Assembly: GCF_046630445.1 (NCBI RefSeq)
Contig: NC_092333.1
Coordinates: 7,599,501-7,663,500 of the forward strand
Length of the DNA stretch: 64,000 nt
Source of the DNA: Rutidosis leptorrhynchoides
Lineage: Eukaryota; Streptophyta; Magnoliopsida; Asterales; Asteraceae
Direction: 5' to 3'
Positions 11,354 to 22,858 of the stretch are shown piece by piece (the stretch's first letter is position 1; each line of letters starts with the position of its first letter). The notes beneath the pieces are model-generated. The model worked only from the letters and a program-made list of their open reading frames with translations, did no database searches and was not told the DNA's origin. Position numbers and translations under genes: made by a program.

Positions 11354-12339
11354 AATTTTTCTGTTTAGATTCATAAAAAGAGTTCAATATGAAACCATAG
11401 CAATTTGATTCACTCAAAACGGATTTAAAATGAAGAAGTTATGGGTAAAACAAGATTGGATAATTTTTCTCATTTTAGCTACGTGAAAATTGGTAACAAA
11501 TCTATTCCAACCATAACTTAATCAACTTGTATTGTATATTATGTAATCTTGAGATACCATAGACACGTATACAATGTTTCGACCTATCATGTCGACACAT
11601 CTATATATATTTCGGAACAACCATAGACACTCTATATGTGAATGTTGGAGTTAGCTATACAGGGTTGAGGTTGATTCCAAAATATATATAGTTTGAGTTG
11701 TGATCAATACTGAGATACGTATACACTGGGTCGTGGATTGATTCAAGATAATATTTATCGATTTATTTCTGTACATCTAACTGTGGACAACTAGTTGTAG
11801 GTTACTAACGAGGACAGCTGACTTAATAAACTTAAAACATCAAAATATTTTTTCTGTTTAGATTCATAAAAAGAGTTCAATATGAAACCATAGCAATTTG
11901 ATTCACTCAAAACGGATTTAAAATGAAGAAGTTATGGGTAAAACAAGATTGGATAATTTTTCTCATTTTAGCTACGTGAAAATTGGTAACAAATCTATTC
12001 CAACCATAACTTAATCAACTTGTATTGTATATTATGTAATCTTGAGATACCATAGACACGTATACAATGTTTCGACCTATCATGTCGACACATCTATATA
12101 TATTTCGGAACAACCATAGACACTCTATATGTGAATGTTGGAGTTAGCTATACAGGGTTGAGGTTGATTCCAAAATATATATAGTTTGAGTTGTGATCAA
12201 TACTGAGATACGTATACACTGGGTCGTGGATTGATTCAAGATAATATTTATCGATTTATTTCTGTACATCTAACTGTGGACAACTAGTTGTAGGTTACTA
12301 ACGAGGACAGCTGACTTAATAAACTTAAAACATCAAAAT
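11354..12339 (+). repeat. 493-bp direct tandem duplication inside the inverted LTR
   Basis: The stretch starting near TTTTTCTGTTTAGATTCAT at 11357 repeats with a 493-base offset at about 11850. The two copies look essentially identical through the CATCAAAATAT end. The left LTR has one copy. Borders are uncertain by about 8 bases because of a T run. Confidence 0.9.
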
Positions 12340-12460
12340 ATATTAAAAGTGTTGTAAATATATTTTGAACATACTTTGATATATATGTATATATTGTTAT
12401 AGGTTCGTGAATCAACCAGTGGCCAAGTCTTACTTCCCGATGAAGTAAAAATCTGTGAAA

Positions 12461-12950
12461 GTGAGTTATAGTCCCACTTTTAAAATCTAATATTTTTGGG
12501 ATGAGAATACATGCAGGTTTTATAAATGATTTACAAAATAGACACAAGTACGTGAAACTACATTCTATGGTTGAATTATCGAAATCGAATATGCCCCTTT
12601 TTATTAAGTCTGGTAATCTAAGAATTAGGGAACAGACACCCTAATTGACGCGAATCCTAAAGATAGATCTATTGGGCCGAACAAACCCCATCCAAAGTAC
12701 CGGATGCTTTAGTACTTCGAAATTTATATCATATCCGAAGGGTGTCCCGGAATGATGGGGATATTCTTATATATGCATCTTGTTAATGTCGGTTACCAGG
12801 TGTTCACCATATGAATGATTTTTATCTCTATGTATGGGATGTGTATTGAAATATAAAATCTTGTGGTCTATTGTTACGATTTGATATATATAGGTTAAAC
12901 CTATAACTCACCAACATTTTTGTTGACGTTTTAAGCATGTTTATTCTCAG
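12461..12950 (+). promoter_or_regulatory. Candidate leader intron in inverted G1-family LTR
   Basis: Donor AAA|GTGAGTTATAG at 12461 and acceptor GTTTATTCTCAG ending 12950. A TATA-like TATATATGTATATATT lies about 70 bases upstream. Conserved blocks within: GATAGATCTAT, AGTACTTCGAAATTT, GGTTACCAGGTG, CTTGTGGTCTA. The flanking downstream exon has CTTCCGCTGTCG. Confidence 0.4.
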
Positions 12951-13293
12951 GTGATTATTAAGAGCTTCCGCTGTCGCATACTTAAATAAGGACGAGATTT
13001 GGAGTTCATGCTTGTATGATATTGTGTAAAAACTGCATTCAAGAAACTTATTTTGTTGTAACATATTTGTATGGTAAACCATTATGTAATGGTCGTGTGT
13101 AAACAGGATATTTTAGATTATCATTATTTGATAATCTACGTAAAGCTTTTTAAACCTTTATTGATGAAATAAAGGTTATGGTTTGTTTTAAAATGAATGC
13201 AGTCTTTGAAAAACGTCTCATATAGAGGTCAAAACCTCGCAACGAAATCAATTAATATGGAACGTTTTTAATCAATAAGAACGGGACATTTCA

Positions 13294-13839
13294 CCCTTCA
13301 TCCTTCGTTGCCCATCCAAACACACGAACGGGCATTGGTTAATCCACCATCTCTACTCAAACTGCCCTCCAAAATAGTCGCATACATTCGGCCCATATGT
13401 CTTTGGTTGGTTGGCCTTGGATTAAATGGTTATCATACTAAAACCTTGTCACCGCCCGATCGGTACTGGTGTTGTATGCCAGCCTGCTTGCTCGCAAGTT
13501 CTTCGTCCATCCTTCCAATACACATGGACCGTTCTCCTTGTATTCACACTTTGTAATAGTCCCGTGTTCTACGTTTCGTGTGTTGTATAATCTTGTGTTA
13601 TAGGGCATATTGTAAATATTCATTATGATAAATAAAAGTTTTACTTGCTTTTCAAAAAAATAAAAAATAAATAACTATCTTATTAACTTTCATATAACAT
13701 TTTTATTGCTTATATTACTTTCTTAAATATAGCTCTTAGAACTCTCATTAATTAAAACATTACTTTATCATTTTTCTCTTTTCCTTTTTATTCTATATTT
13801 TTTCACTATAAAAGGCTTGATAACACAATATTAAAACTA
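13294..13839. other. Unassigned sequence between the inverted LTR and C1
   Basis: The first 330 bases are of moderate GC content with a weak 82-codon frame (13308-13556, +) that I do not recognise. The rest is AT-rich. It may be a remnant of an older element or host intergenic DNA. Confidence 0.5.
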
Positions 13840-13844
13840 CGATT

Positions 13845-14286
<442 letters not shown>

Positions 14287-14599
14287 CTCCCCCTTGGATA
14301 GCAATTTTGTTTTATTGAAGATCAACTATAAATTACTGCCTCGTTAAAAACCTTGCTAAAGAAAACCCAGTGGGAAAAAACTTTAGCTAAGGGAAAAAGA
14401 GTGCAGCATGAAGTTGACTCCCCCTCAAGTAGACATCGCTTCAGCTGTTACATCTTTTGAACATGGCTCATGCCAATGTTATGAACGTGTGTTCTGAAAA
14501 TAGCAGTTAGAAGTGCTTTCGTGAAAAAATCAGCAGAGTTTTTGCTGGATTGCACATATCTCATTTCAATCTGGTTATCCTTAATGAGATTTTGAGTGC

Positions 14600-17500
14600 A
14601 TGAGAAGAATCTAGGAGGTATGTGTTTTGTTTGGTCACTTTTGATGTACCCTTCTTACATCTGTGTTATACAAGCTGCATTATCTTCATAGATAGTTGTT
14701 GGATTTTTATCGCATTCTAGTTCACAAGAATCAGTAATGAGTTGTGTCATTGATCTCAACCAAAAACATTCTCGAGTAGCTTCATGTAATGCAATCACTT
14801 CGGCATGATTTGATGATGTAGCAACAAGTGTTTGTTTTCGAGAACGTCATGATATTGCAGTACCTCTATTTAGGAATACATATCCAGTTTGAGATTTAGC
14901 TTTATGTGGATCAGATAAATAACCTGCATCTACATAACCAATCAAATCTTGTTTTGATTCGTTAGAATAAAATAATCCTAAATTAGTAGTTCCTCGAAGG
15001 TATCGAAATATGTGTTTGATCCTATTCAAGTATCTTTTGGTAGGAGCAGAGCTGAACCTTGCCAACAAATTAACTACAAAAGAAATGTCAGGTCTTGTAT
15101 AATTTGTAAGATACATAAGAGTCCCAATTTCACTCATATATGGAATTTCTGATCCGTTAAGATCTTCATGATCTTCACAGTGATAAAATGAATCAGTGTC
15201 AATATTGAGTGATCTAACAACCAATGGTTTTGTCTTTAAAATTGTTTTAAAATCTTTTCGGTCTAAGTTGTTTGATGTACAAGTAAACCATTAGGCATAT
15301 GTTCAATTTGCAATCCAAGTCAATACTGATCTCTTTATTTGTTCATATGATGTTATGATCATTGACATAAACAACTTACAATCACATATCCGGACATTGT
15401 TTTCTTAATAAGAACACATGTGCAAATAAGATTATTTGTATACCCCTTTTTTCTTATCAAGTAATCACTTAATCGGGTATACCATATGCGATCCGATTGT
15501 TTTAACCCATATAAAAATCTTTGTGATTCAATGGAATACATTTCCTTGTGTTTTTGCATTAGATGCTTATGATACCTTAAACCCTTCAAGTATATTCATA
15601 TATATCACTATCAAGTGATCCATACAGATAAGTAGTAACAACATCCATGAGATGCATTTAAGTAACTACCAGATTGATTAAGTATCTAATAAGTAATTGT
15701 ATCCATTACATAAGGATAAGTTTTTCTCATAATTCATTTCTGGTCTTTGTGGAAAATCTTGAGTTACAAGTCTAGTTTTGCCTTGTAACTTCATTTGCAC
15801 ATTTCTTTTTCGGATTAAAAATTCATTTGTATCCCATATGTTTCACATCTTTAAAAGTGATAACGATTGATCCAAAAACTTTTCTTTTACTTTTCTTTTA
15901 TTAAGCGATTCTAATTCAGCTCGTATTGCTCCTTTTCATTGAGCTCAATCATGTCTATTTTGATATTCAATGACAGATTTTGGTTCTAGATCATCATCTT
16001 TATTCATGATGTCATGGTAATATTATATGAAAATATCTCATCAAGATTTTCATTTCATTTTGGTTCCATAATATTGCATAATTTATAACAATTTATGTAT
16101 TTACATTTATCAATATCCTCTGCAGAAAGAATATTGATTTATGGTTCTTCTTGAACACTTTCTTTTACCTCATTATCAGCTGATTTTATTTTTCGAGGAT
16201 TTTTATCATTGGAACCAATTGGTCTCCCACGTTTCTGCCGTAGCAAAGACTCATGAGTGAAATTATTGCCAGCTTTTGTAATTTCAATTCTAGCTGAAGC
16301 ATTTACTGTTGGTATATATGATTTAGTCACTTATTTTTGTATCTTTAAATGCATAAAGTAATTAATTTGTAAGTTCTTGCATATGCATTATATTTGAACT
16401 TTCTTTTCGCATTCTTTTGTGCGAGGATCAACATACCTTAATTGATGTTCACACCATGAAACATCATTTTATTTATATTTCATTTCTCCCCCTAATATAG
16501 GGAACAATGTTTCATTAAAATGACAATCAGCAAAACGTGCTTTAAAAAACATCACCCGTCATGGGTTCAATATATCTTATGATTGAAGATGTTTCATATC
16601 CAACATATATTTCAATCCTTCTTTGAGGAACCATTTTTTGTGGTGGTGCAATTAAAAATACACTGCACAACCAAATGTTCTAAGATGGAAAATAGTTGGT
16701 CTCGACCACAATTAAGTTGGTAATGGAGAATATTTATGACTTGCACTTGGTTTAATGCGAATTAAGGTCGCATCATGTAAATTTACATGTCCCCATATAG
16801 ATATTGAGAGTTTTGTACTCATTACCAATCGTCTACTTATTAGATGCAAGCGTTTATCTATTGATTCAGCTAAACTAATTTTGTGTATGCACATGAGCAA
16901 CTGGATGTTCAACAACAATCCCTGTAGACATATAATAATCATTAAATATTTGAGATGTTAACTCACCAACATTATCAAGTCTCATCCTTTTAATGATATA
17001 ATCAGAATAATGTGTTCTCAATTTAATAATTTGTGCAAGAAACTTTGCAAATGCTATATTACGGCTTGATAACACACAAACATGAGACCATCCTCTAAAT
17101 GCGTCTATTAGAACCAGGAAATATCAAAATGGTCCACATGATGGATGAATTGGTCCATATATATAACCTTGAATTCTTTCAAGAAATATTGGTGATTCTT
17201 TCTCAATATTCTTTTCATTAATCACCATATGTGCTTTTCATTAATCACCATATGTGTTTTTCATTAATCACCATATGTGCTTTTTCATTAATCACCATAT
17301 GCGCTTTTCATCATATATCCTTTTCACCATATGCTATTTTAATCATATGCGCTGCGCTTTTCATCATATGCACTTTTCATCATATGCGTTTTTAAACATA
17401 TGCGCTTTTAATCATATGCGCTGTGCTTTTCATTATATGCACTTTTCATCATATGCGCTTTTAATCATATGCGCTGCGCTTTTAATCATATGCGCTTTTT

Positions 17501-18004
17501 ATCATATGCGCTTTTTATCATATGCGCTTTTCATCATATGCGCTGCGCTTTTCATCATATGCGCTTTTTATCATATGCGCTTTTAATCATATGTGCTTTT
17601 CATAATCATCATATGTGCTTTCCATCATATGTGCTTCTGGTACATTTATATATGTATAATGTAAACCAGGACTAAGCCTTGCTAGTTTTTCAACCACATA
17701 ATTCTTGTCGGTGATGCATAAATATTTCTCATTTTCTCTTATCATTTACTGATAATCATATCCGTTATGATATATATCAGAGAAACTTAATCAATTTCTC
17801 TTTGATTTTGAGAGAAAACAAAGCATTATTTACCAGAAAATTTGTAGCATTTGGTAACATGAATTTTGACTTTCTTTTTATCAAGTTCGCAGGACCTGAT
17901 ATAGTATTAATAATTCTTTCAGTTGATTTCAAATTAATGAAATATTTCGTAGATTTGATTATTGTGTGTGTTACCAGTATCTGCAATACATAGGTCTCTA
18001 TCAT
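14600..18004 (-). pseudogene. C1 pol remnants: protease, integrase, RT, RNase H
   Basis: Broken copia polyprotein. Near 18004-17966 the minus strand encodes a protease active-site segment DRDLCIADTG, then a frameshift leads into ISGPANLIK and NALFSLK. Integrase core pieces span about 17165-16712 (GPIHPSCG, LDNVGE, HPVAHVHTQN). The connection segment KRGRPIGSNDKNPRK lies near 16200. RT fragments at 15589-15359 include SQRFLYGLKQS. RNase H at 15224-14847 includes TRPDISF and YLRGTTNLG. Several stops and frameshifts and the 17206-17640 minisatellite interrupt it, so it is not functional. Confidence 0.92.
17206..17640. repeat. CATATG-centred minisatellite in C1
   Basis: About four copies of a 23-bp unit (TTTCATTAATCACCATATG) pass into some twenty variants of a 15-17 bp unit CATATGCGCTTTTCAT with GCGCTGCGC expansions. 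It lies between the protease and integrase remnants. Spacing is irregular and no spacers are unique. Confidence 0.9.
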
Positions 18005-19533
18005 CTAATTAAAATTGTATTTCAGCAAGATTCATGCTAAAACTTCAAATAAGATAAGTAAATAATGAGTAAATATTTCATCAAGATAATCAAATTTTAT
18101 TACCTGAAAACAAGTTACAATCCGCAGTACATAAATGATAACACCTAATAAACATATATTTGGATGGAGTTTTAGTTGGATTAGTTAACCTCTATTATTT
18201 GCATAATTTTTTTTAATAACAGTTACGGAGTACTATATAAGACTTAATAACATATATGCTCTTTATTTTTCAACTATATAAACTTCAGTCCATTGAAGCA
18301 TATATATAGAGTTAGTTTCTAATCTTGACACCGTAGTTAAATGGTTATCTAGGTAATACCCAATCAAAGATCTATAGTTCTCAGACTAGAATACTAGTAA
18401 ATCTAGCAAGGAGGATTTTATGTTTTAAATGGAGTAACATAATGTTTGTAGGTTGTGGATCACACTAGAAGATATTAAAATATATCTACTCCTACTTAGT
18501 ACAACAAAATTAATTAAGACTATTAAGTAAATTAAGAGTGCACATAAAAATCTAGACATCTTAGATAATTCAGATTATTTAAGTCTAAGATTGCTAAGGG
18601 TTTACATGGTTTTTAAAAGATTCAATTTTTTTTTTTTTTTTTTTTTTTTTACCAATTGAAATGATGTGTTTATTTTTTTCCCTTTTTTTTTAACTCAATC
18701 AATTTAATGATGCCACTTTTCTACCTTTCACACCTAAAATTTTGACAAAATTATAACTACTTCATTTGTCCACTTGCTCAAAAATCTTTATATATTATAT
18801 CCCTACGTATCATTTGATTTAATCATTCTTATTGTAAATTTTCATTGTGTCACTACAATCTGACTAAAATTTTCATCTTCTTCATTAACGTCTCTTCCTT
18901 TTATTATTGAATTTTAATCACATCAAAATCAAAAATATAAATTAAACTCTCACATCAAACCTTGAAGTCCAATCGCACTTTGTTATATCAATTTGTTAGC
19001 CGCGGCGCTGAAGCGAGTTCCAAATTTATCAACAAAATGTTAAAAAAGGTAATTTAGGTATGTTATTTTTTTTTTGATTCAGTATTCCCCGTTTTTTAAT
19101 ACATGCGAAATAATCGGAACTAATTGTTAATTAATTTATATGTTCCATTTTGTTGTTTAAATCAATCCGCGTTTTATGGATAAGCCGAAGGAGTTAGATC
19201 AACTCGTAACATTTATAAAATGAGCTTATCGTTTTTTTTTTTTTTTTTTAGAATATGATATAATATGGAGTGTGTTATAATATATAGATATATATTTTTA
19301 TGATTTATGATATGAATGAATTGAAAGATGAAGAGGAAGAAATGTAAGAGATGTAACCCGATGAGTATAACTCAGTGGTGGAAGAACCCAAGCTGATAAA
19401 TTCTTGATCAGAAGACACACCGGAGGTTTCAAGATCTTCCGACGGTTTCAGCGACGGAGGACGGTGGCTGGCGGGAATCTTGAGAGGTGGTAGTGGTGGT
19501 TGGGCAACTAAAAGAATCATCTTGATTATATGG
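18005..19533. other. C1 interior lacking gag, with an odd ORF after the PBS
   Basis: Where gag should be, the DNA is AT-rich with T runs at about 18629-18650 and 19231-19249. On the minus strand a 71-codon frame (19520-19305, MILLVAQPPLPP...) starts 16 bases after the PBS region. It is GC-richer, Pro/Ser-rich and unlike copia gag; it may be captured or replaced sequence. Otherwise I see no gene. Confidence 0.55.
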
Positions 19534-19553
19534 AGCTCTTTGTGCTGATAACG
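19534..19553 (-). promoter_or_regulatory. C1 primer binding region
   Basis: Directly after the 5' LTR the minus strand reads CGTTATCAGCACAAAGAGC. This shares TATCAG with the iMet site but diverges from it. The tRNA is not identified. Confidence 0.55.
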
Positions 19554-19892
19554 TGTTATAATTCAGTAGGCTTATAACTACCTTTAGTGGTTTGATTATA
19601 TTATAATTCAGTAGGCTTATAACTATCTTTAGTGGTTTGATTATGTTATAATTCAGTAGGCTTATAACTACATTTAGTGGTTTGATTCTTGATTAAGAAT
19701 ATTAATAATGAAGTGTAAGAAAGTAGATGATAATAGAGAGAAAGAAAGAAACACTTTGTAAGTGTGAGAAATGGTGCAAGTTTAATGCTTACATTCATAA
19801 GTATTTATAGCCTAAAATCTCAATATAAAAATACATACTTTATGTACCAAAATTGACTATATCTATACACCAAAATTGACTATCCATATCTA

Positions 19893-19989
<97 letters not shown>

Positions 19990-19992
19990 ACA
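19554..19992 (-). repeat. C1 5' LTR with (ATT)n tract
   Basis: 439 bp, highly similar to 13845-14286, with the same threefold unit and a near 100-bp (ATT)n tract (19892-19990). The TG end is intact. Confidence 0.93.
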
Positions 19993-19997
19993 CGATT

Positions 19998-21020
19998 AAC
20001 ATTTTCCAACATTTTTTCATTATTCACTTTTAGAAATTATGACTACTCTTTTGGATTTAAGTTGGATTTGAAGTATATCTAGTAACCAAATAATTCCTAT
20101 TCTCATATACCGACAACCAAAATAATTTTTATTTTAATAATTAACTCAATTATTGCCATTTATATTTTGTTCCTTCCTTCTATTTACAATTATTCATTTT
20201 AATTTGTCATATCAATAATTATTTTTATATAGTTTTCTAACGACATCATTTAAAAGTATTGTATATATATATATATATGAATAATCGTCATCCTGAAAAT
20301 AATAAATAATCATCGTGTACAACACTTTCTAGCGAGTTAACCACAATCCTAAATGTTACTCGTATCTTTTAAAAAATAAGTTTTTAATGTGGCACGTGTT
20401 AAATATGTTTTTAAAATGGTATAAACGTGAAAGAAAAAAAGATGTATATTTCATAAAAAGAACTAAACTGAAAATTCATTTTTTATTTCCTTTTCTACAA
20501 CAATATGTAGATTAAATAGACCACTCGTAACCATAATCTCCTTACTTATCAAGATAGACTTTCACATCAGCGCCATATCAGTATATTCCCCCATTTTCTT
20601 TCCATGATATATTCATTGACATACATGACATACTTCTTTACCATTACATGAATCCACTAAATTAATTAAATGAATTAGTTTACAAGTGTCAAATTTATTA
20701 GCACAATCCCTTTATTCTAAAACTCCACTTTCATGGTCGCACTCCCTTGCATCGGTCGTGCTCTTGTGAAGCACTCCCTTGTTTTATCGGTCGTGCTTGT
20801 GAAGTCCTTAATCATGCTATTTCACCAAAAATGTGAGAGTGAGATTTGAGGCCTAAGTGAAGGTGAGGACACAGTCAGTGGTGTCTTCACGAGGGTGGAG
20901 TGAGGACGTTATTATTGGGAGTGATCTTAATAGACAGCTCGAATCCTTCTTGGCCACTTGTATTTTGATATCTAGTTGCAGATATTCTTCAGTACTTTTT
21001 AGACTAAATAATTAAACGTG
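19998..21020. other. Upstream region of the FAD2-like gene
   Basis: AT-rich, no gene seen. At 20700-20950 there is a GC-richer patch in which ATCGGTCGTGCT-type words repeat and CACTCCC (20746) is mirrored by GGGAGTG (20938). It may be an old MITE, but I could not fix ends or target duplication. Confidence 0.5.
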
Positions 21021-21027
21021 ATATTAT

Positions 21028-21037
21028 AATTTATAAG
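21028..21037 (+). promoter_or_regulatory. TATA box of the FAD2-like gene
   Basis: AATTTATAAG at 21028-21037, about 85 bases before the chosen start codon. A TSS about 30 bases downstream would leave the upstream ATG at 21058 at or outside the transcript start. Confidence 0.45.
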
Positions 21038-21120
21038 CCACCATTCACCCAAGGACCATGTATAAAAACATACTATTCCGTACTTCCAAACTTCACAAGC
21101 AAAACTCAAAAACAACCACC

Positions 21121-22239
21121 ATGGAAGAAACTAATCACATGAAGTCTTTAAAAAGAGTTCACATCTCAAAACCTCCATTTGAGTATAGTGATCTCAAGAA
21201 AGCAGTACCACCACACTGTTTCAAACACTCTCTTTTTCGCTCGTTTAAATCCCTATTTCGCGACATTTTCATAATGTGTACCCTCTTTTACATATCAATA
21301 AACTATATTCCACTTCTTCCTAAGCCCATTTCTTATGTCGTGTGGCCTATTTATTGGTCGTTCCAAGCTGTAATATTTGGCGGTATTTGGGGCATTGGCC
21401 ATGAATGTTGCCTTCGTGGCTTCACTGGTCGTCAATGGTTAGACGACCCAATTGGTTTCTTGATCCTTACTTGTCTTCTCACTCCGTACTATTCAATGAA
21501 ATTTAGTCACCGTACACATCATGCTCACACAAATTCAATAGAATACGACGAAATTCATGTCCCTAAACTCAATGATGATAAATTGTATTCAAAAGTTCTC
21601 AACAATCGAATTGGTGTGATTTTACAGATTTTGTTTAATCTCACTTTTGGATGGAGTGCTTATTTATTCTTTAATTATACAGGCCGAAAGTATGAAGGGA
21701 TCGCGAGTCATTTTTATCCAAATAGTCGCATATTTAATGATAGCGAACGTGGTTTAATCTTTCTTTCGGATATTGGGATATTTGTTGCTCTTTATGGATA
21801 TTATCGAATAGCAATGGCTAAAGGGGTGTTTTGGGCTATTAATGTGTTTGGACTACCTCTGTTTCTAATGTGTAGTCTTTTGATGTTTTTGACTTACTTA
21901 CAACACACTCATCCTTCGATCGCTCATTATGATTCAACCGAATGGAACTGGATGAGAGGTGCTTTATCGACGATTGATAGAGATGTTGGTTTTTTGAATT
22001 ATTTTGTGCACGATTTGCCACGTATTCATGTGTTACATCATTTGTTTCCAACGATTCCACATTATCACGCGATCGAGGCTTTGGAGGCAGTTAAGCCGAT
22101 ATTAGGTGAGTACTACAATTACGATGATACTTTTATTCTAAAGGCGTTTTGGAGAGAAATGAAGGAATGCATCTATGTTGAATCTGATGATGGTGAGAAG
22201 AAAGGTGGTGTTTATTGGTATAAGAATAAGATCAAATAA
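21121..22239 (+). CDS. FAD2-like membrane fatty-acid desaturase, altered first histidine box
   Basis: 372 residues from the ATG in the good context ACCACCATGG. An in-frame ATG at 21058 adds 21 residues unlike any FAD2. The family consists of ER membrane di-iron enzymes that desaturate or otherwise modify oleoyl or linoleoyl chains on phosphatidylcholine. Seen: SKPPF and LKKAVPPHCF N-terminal motifs; hydrophobic segments near residues 50-75, 80-100 and 220-265; box 2 HRTHH (130-134); box 3 HVLHH (303-307); conserved PHYHA and LGEYY; C-terminal WYKNKIK resembling the aromatic ER-retrieval end. Box 1 is HECCLR (94-99) where the family has HECGHH, so two histidines expected to bind iron are missing. 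The pattern fits single-base changes in both His codons (CTT, CGT). It is open throughout and intronless as usual. It may be inactive, or a diverged enzyme of the Asteraceae FAD2 expansion. Confidence 0.93.
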   Translation: MEETNHMKSLKRVHISKPPFEYSDLKKAVPPHCFKHSLFRSFKSLFRDIFIMCTLFYISINYIPLLPKPISYVVWPIYWSFQAVIFGGIWGIGHECCLRGFTGRQWLDDPIGFLILTCLLTPYYSMKFSHRTHHAHTNSIEYDEIHVPKLNDDKLYSKVLNNRIGVILQILFNLTFGWSAYLFFNYTGRKYEGIASHFYPNSRIFNDSERGLIFLSDIGIFVALYGYYRIAMAKGVFWAINVFGLPLFLMCSLLMFLTYLQHTHPSIAHYDSTEWNWMRGALSTIDRDVGFLNYFVHDLPRIHVLHHLFPTIPHYHAIEALEAVKPILGEYYNYDDTFILKAFWREMKECIYVESDDGEKKGGVYWYKNKIK

Positions 22240-22858
22240 TATGTTTTAATGTATTTTTATTACCTTATATTTTGGTCTAGAGATGTTAATGGTTATTTGT
22301 TACGCAATACCAATCGTCCTTAGAATAAAGAAGTTGAGCAAAGTCTTAAAAAAAACTGTTGTTTAATAGGGATGCGACTTAATTTTAATTTAGTTAATAC
22401 AATCTTCATATTTCTAAGAAGAATCTAGTCAACATATATTAATGCACTTTATATATATTTCTAACATGGCACCTAAACTACTTGTTTAAAAAAAAAACAC
22501 AATGTTTTTGTAGTATTATTCCAATTATATTGTAATGAAAATGGAGATTCTATACTGGTGGCTGTTGTAAAACAGTATTTGAAGAAAATATATATTGTTT
22601 TGATTTCTTTTAACTTTACAAGTTTGCGGAGCAGATAAAAAGAAAAATGAAATAAAACATCAATTCTTGATGTTTAAAAACAAATGTACATTTGTGCAAA
22701 ACTAAGTACCTTCTGGTTGTTTTCTTTCAATGCAGTGAAAAGAAAAAAAAAAGAAACATCAAATTTTTTATGTATAAAAACAATGTACATTTGTGAAGAA
22801 CTAACTCACCTTCTGGTTGTTACCACAATTAAACCACCACGAGGGACAACTTTTGTGT
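22240..22858. other. 3' flank of the desaturase with an imperfect tandem repeat
   Basis: AT-rich. Two diverged copies of an approximately 95-bp unit occur at about 22655-22735 and 22750-22830, sharing AATGTACATTTGTG and CACCTTCTGGTTGTT-type words. No gene seen; the short frame at 22684-22872 is not supported. Confidence 0.6.

Larger units (their letters stand above)
9552..13293 (+). repeat. Inverted, solo-like LTR of the G1 family (3,742 bp)
   Basis: Starts TGTAGTGACCCGAAC and ends GGGACATTTCA. It is not followed by a primer binding site (CCCTTCATCC follows) nor preceded by a polypurine tract, so it is neither end of a complete element here. No 5-bp target duplication is visible (ATAAC against CCCTT). 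It is 492 bp longer than the inverted partner because of an internal tandem duplication. A U3 stretch (about 10270-10470) differs completely from the partner. Confidence 0.9.

Noticed and set aside
9547-13298. Target-site duplication around the inverted LTR
   Set aside because: Flanks ATAAC and CCCTT do not match, so a clean solo-LTR insertion is not supported.
17206-17640. Array resembling short repeats with spacers
   Set aside because: Repeats run into each other without unique spacers; it is a minisatellite in a copia remnant.
19876-20082. ORF with long Ile run
   Set aside because: Product of the (ATT)n microsatellite in the C1 LTR; the same applies to the Asn run at 14131-14325.
20700-20950. 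Possible MITE upstream of the desaturase
   Set aside because: Only 7-bp inverted ends (CACTCCC/GGGAGTG) and no target duplication could be found.
21400-21425. Frameshift as the cause of HECCLR in the desaturase
   Set aside because: Flanking codons stay in the FAD2 frame on both sides; base-by-base comparison with a typical FAD2 box fits substitutions only.
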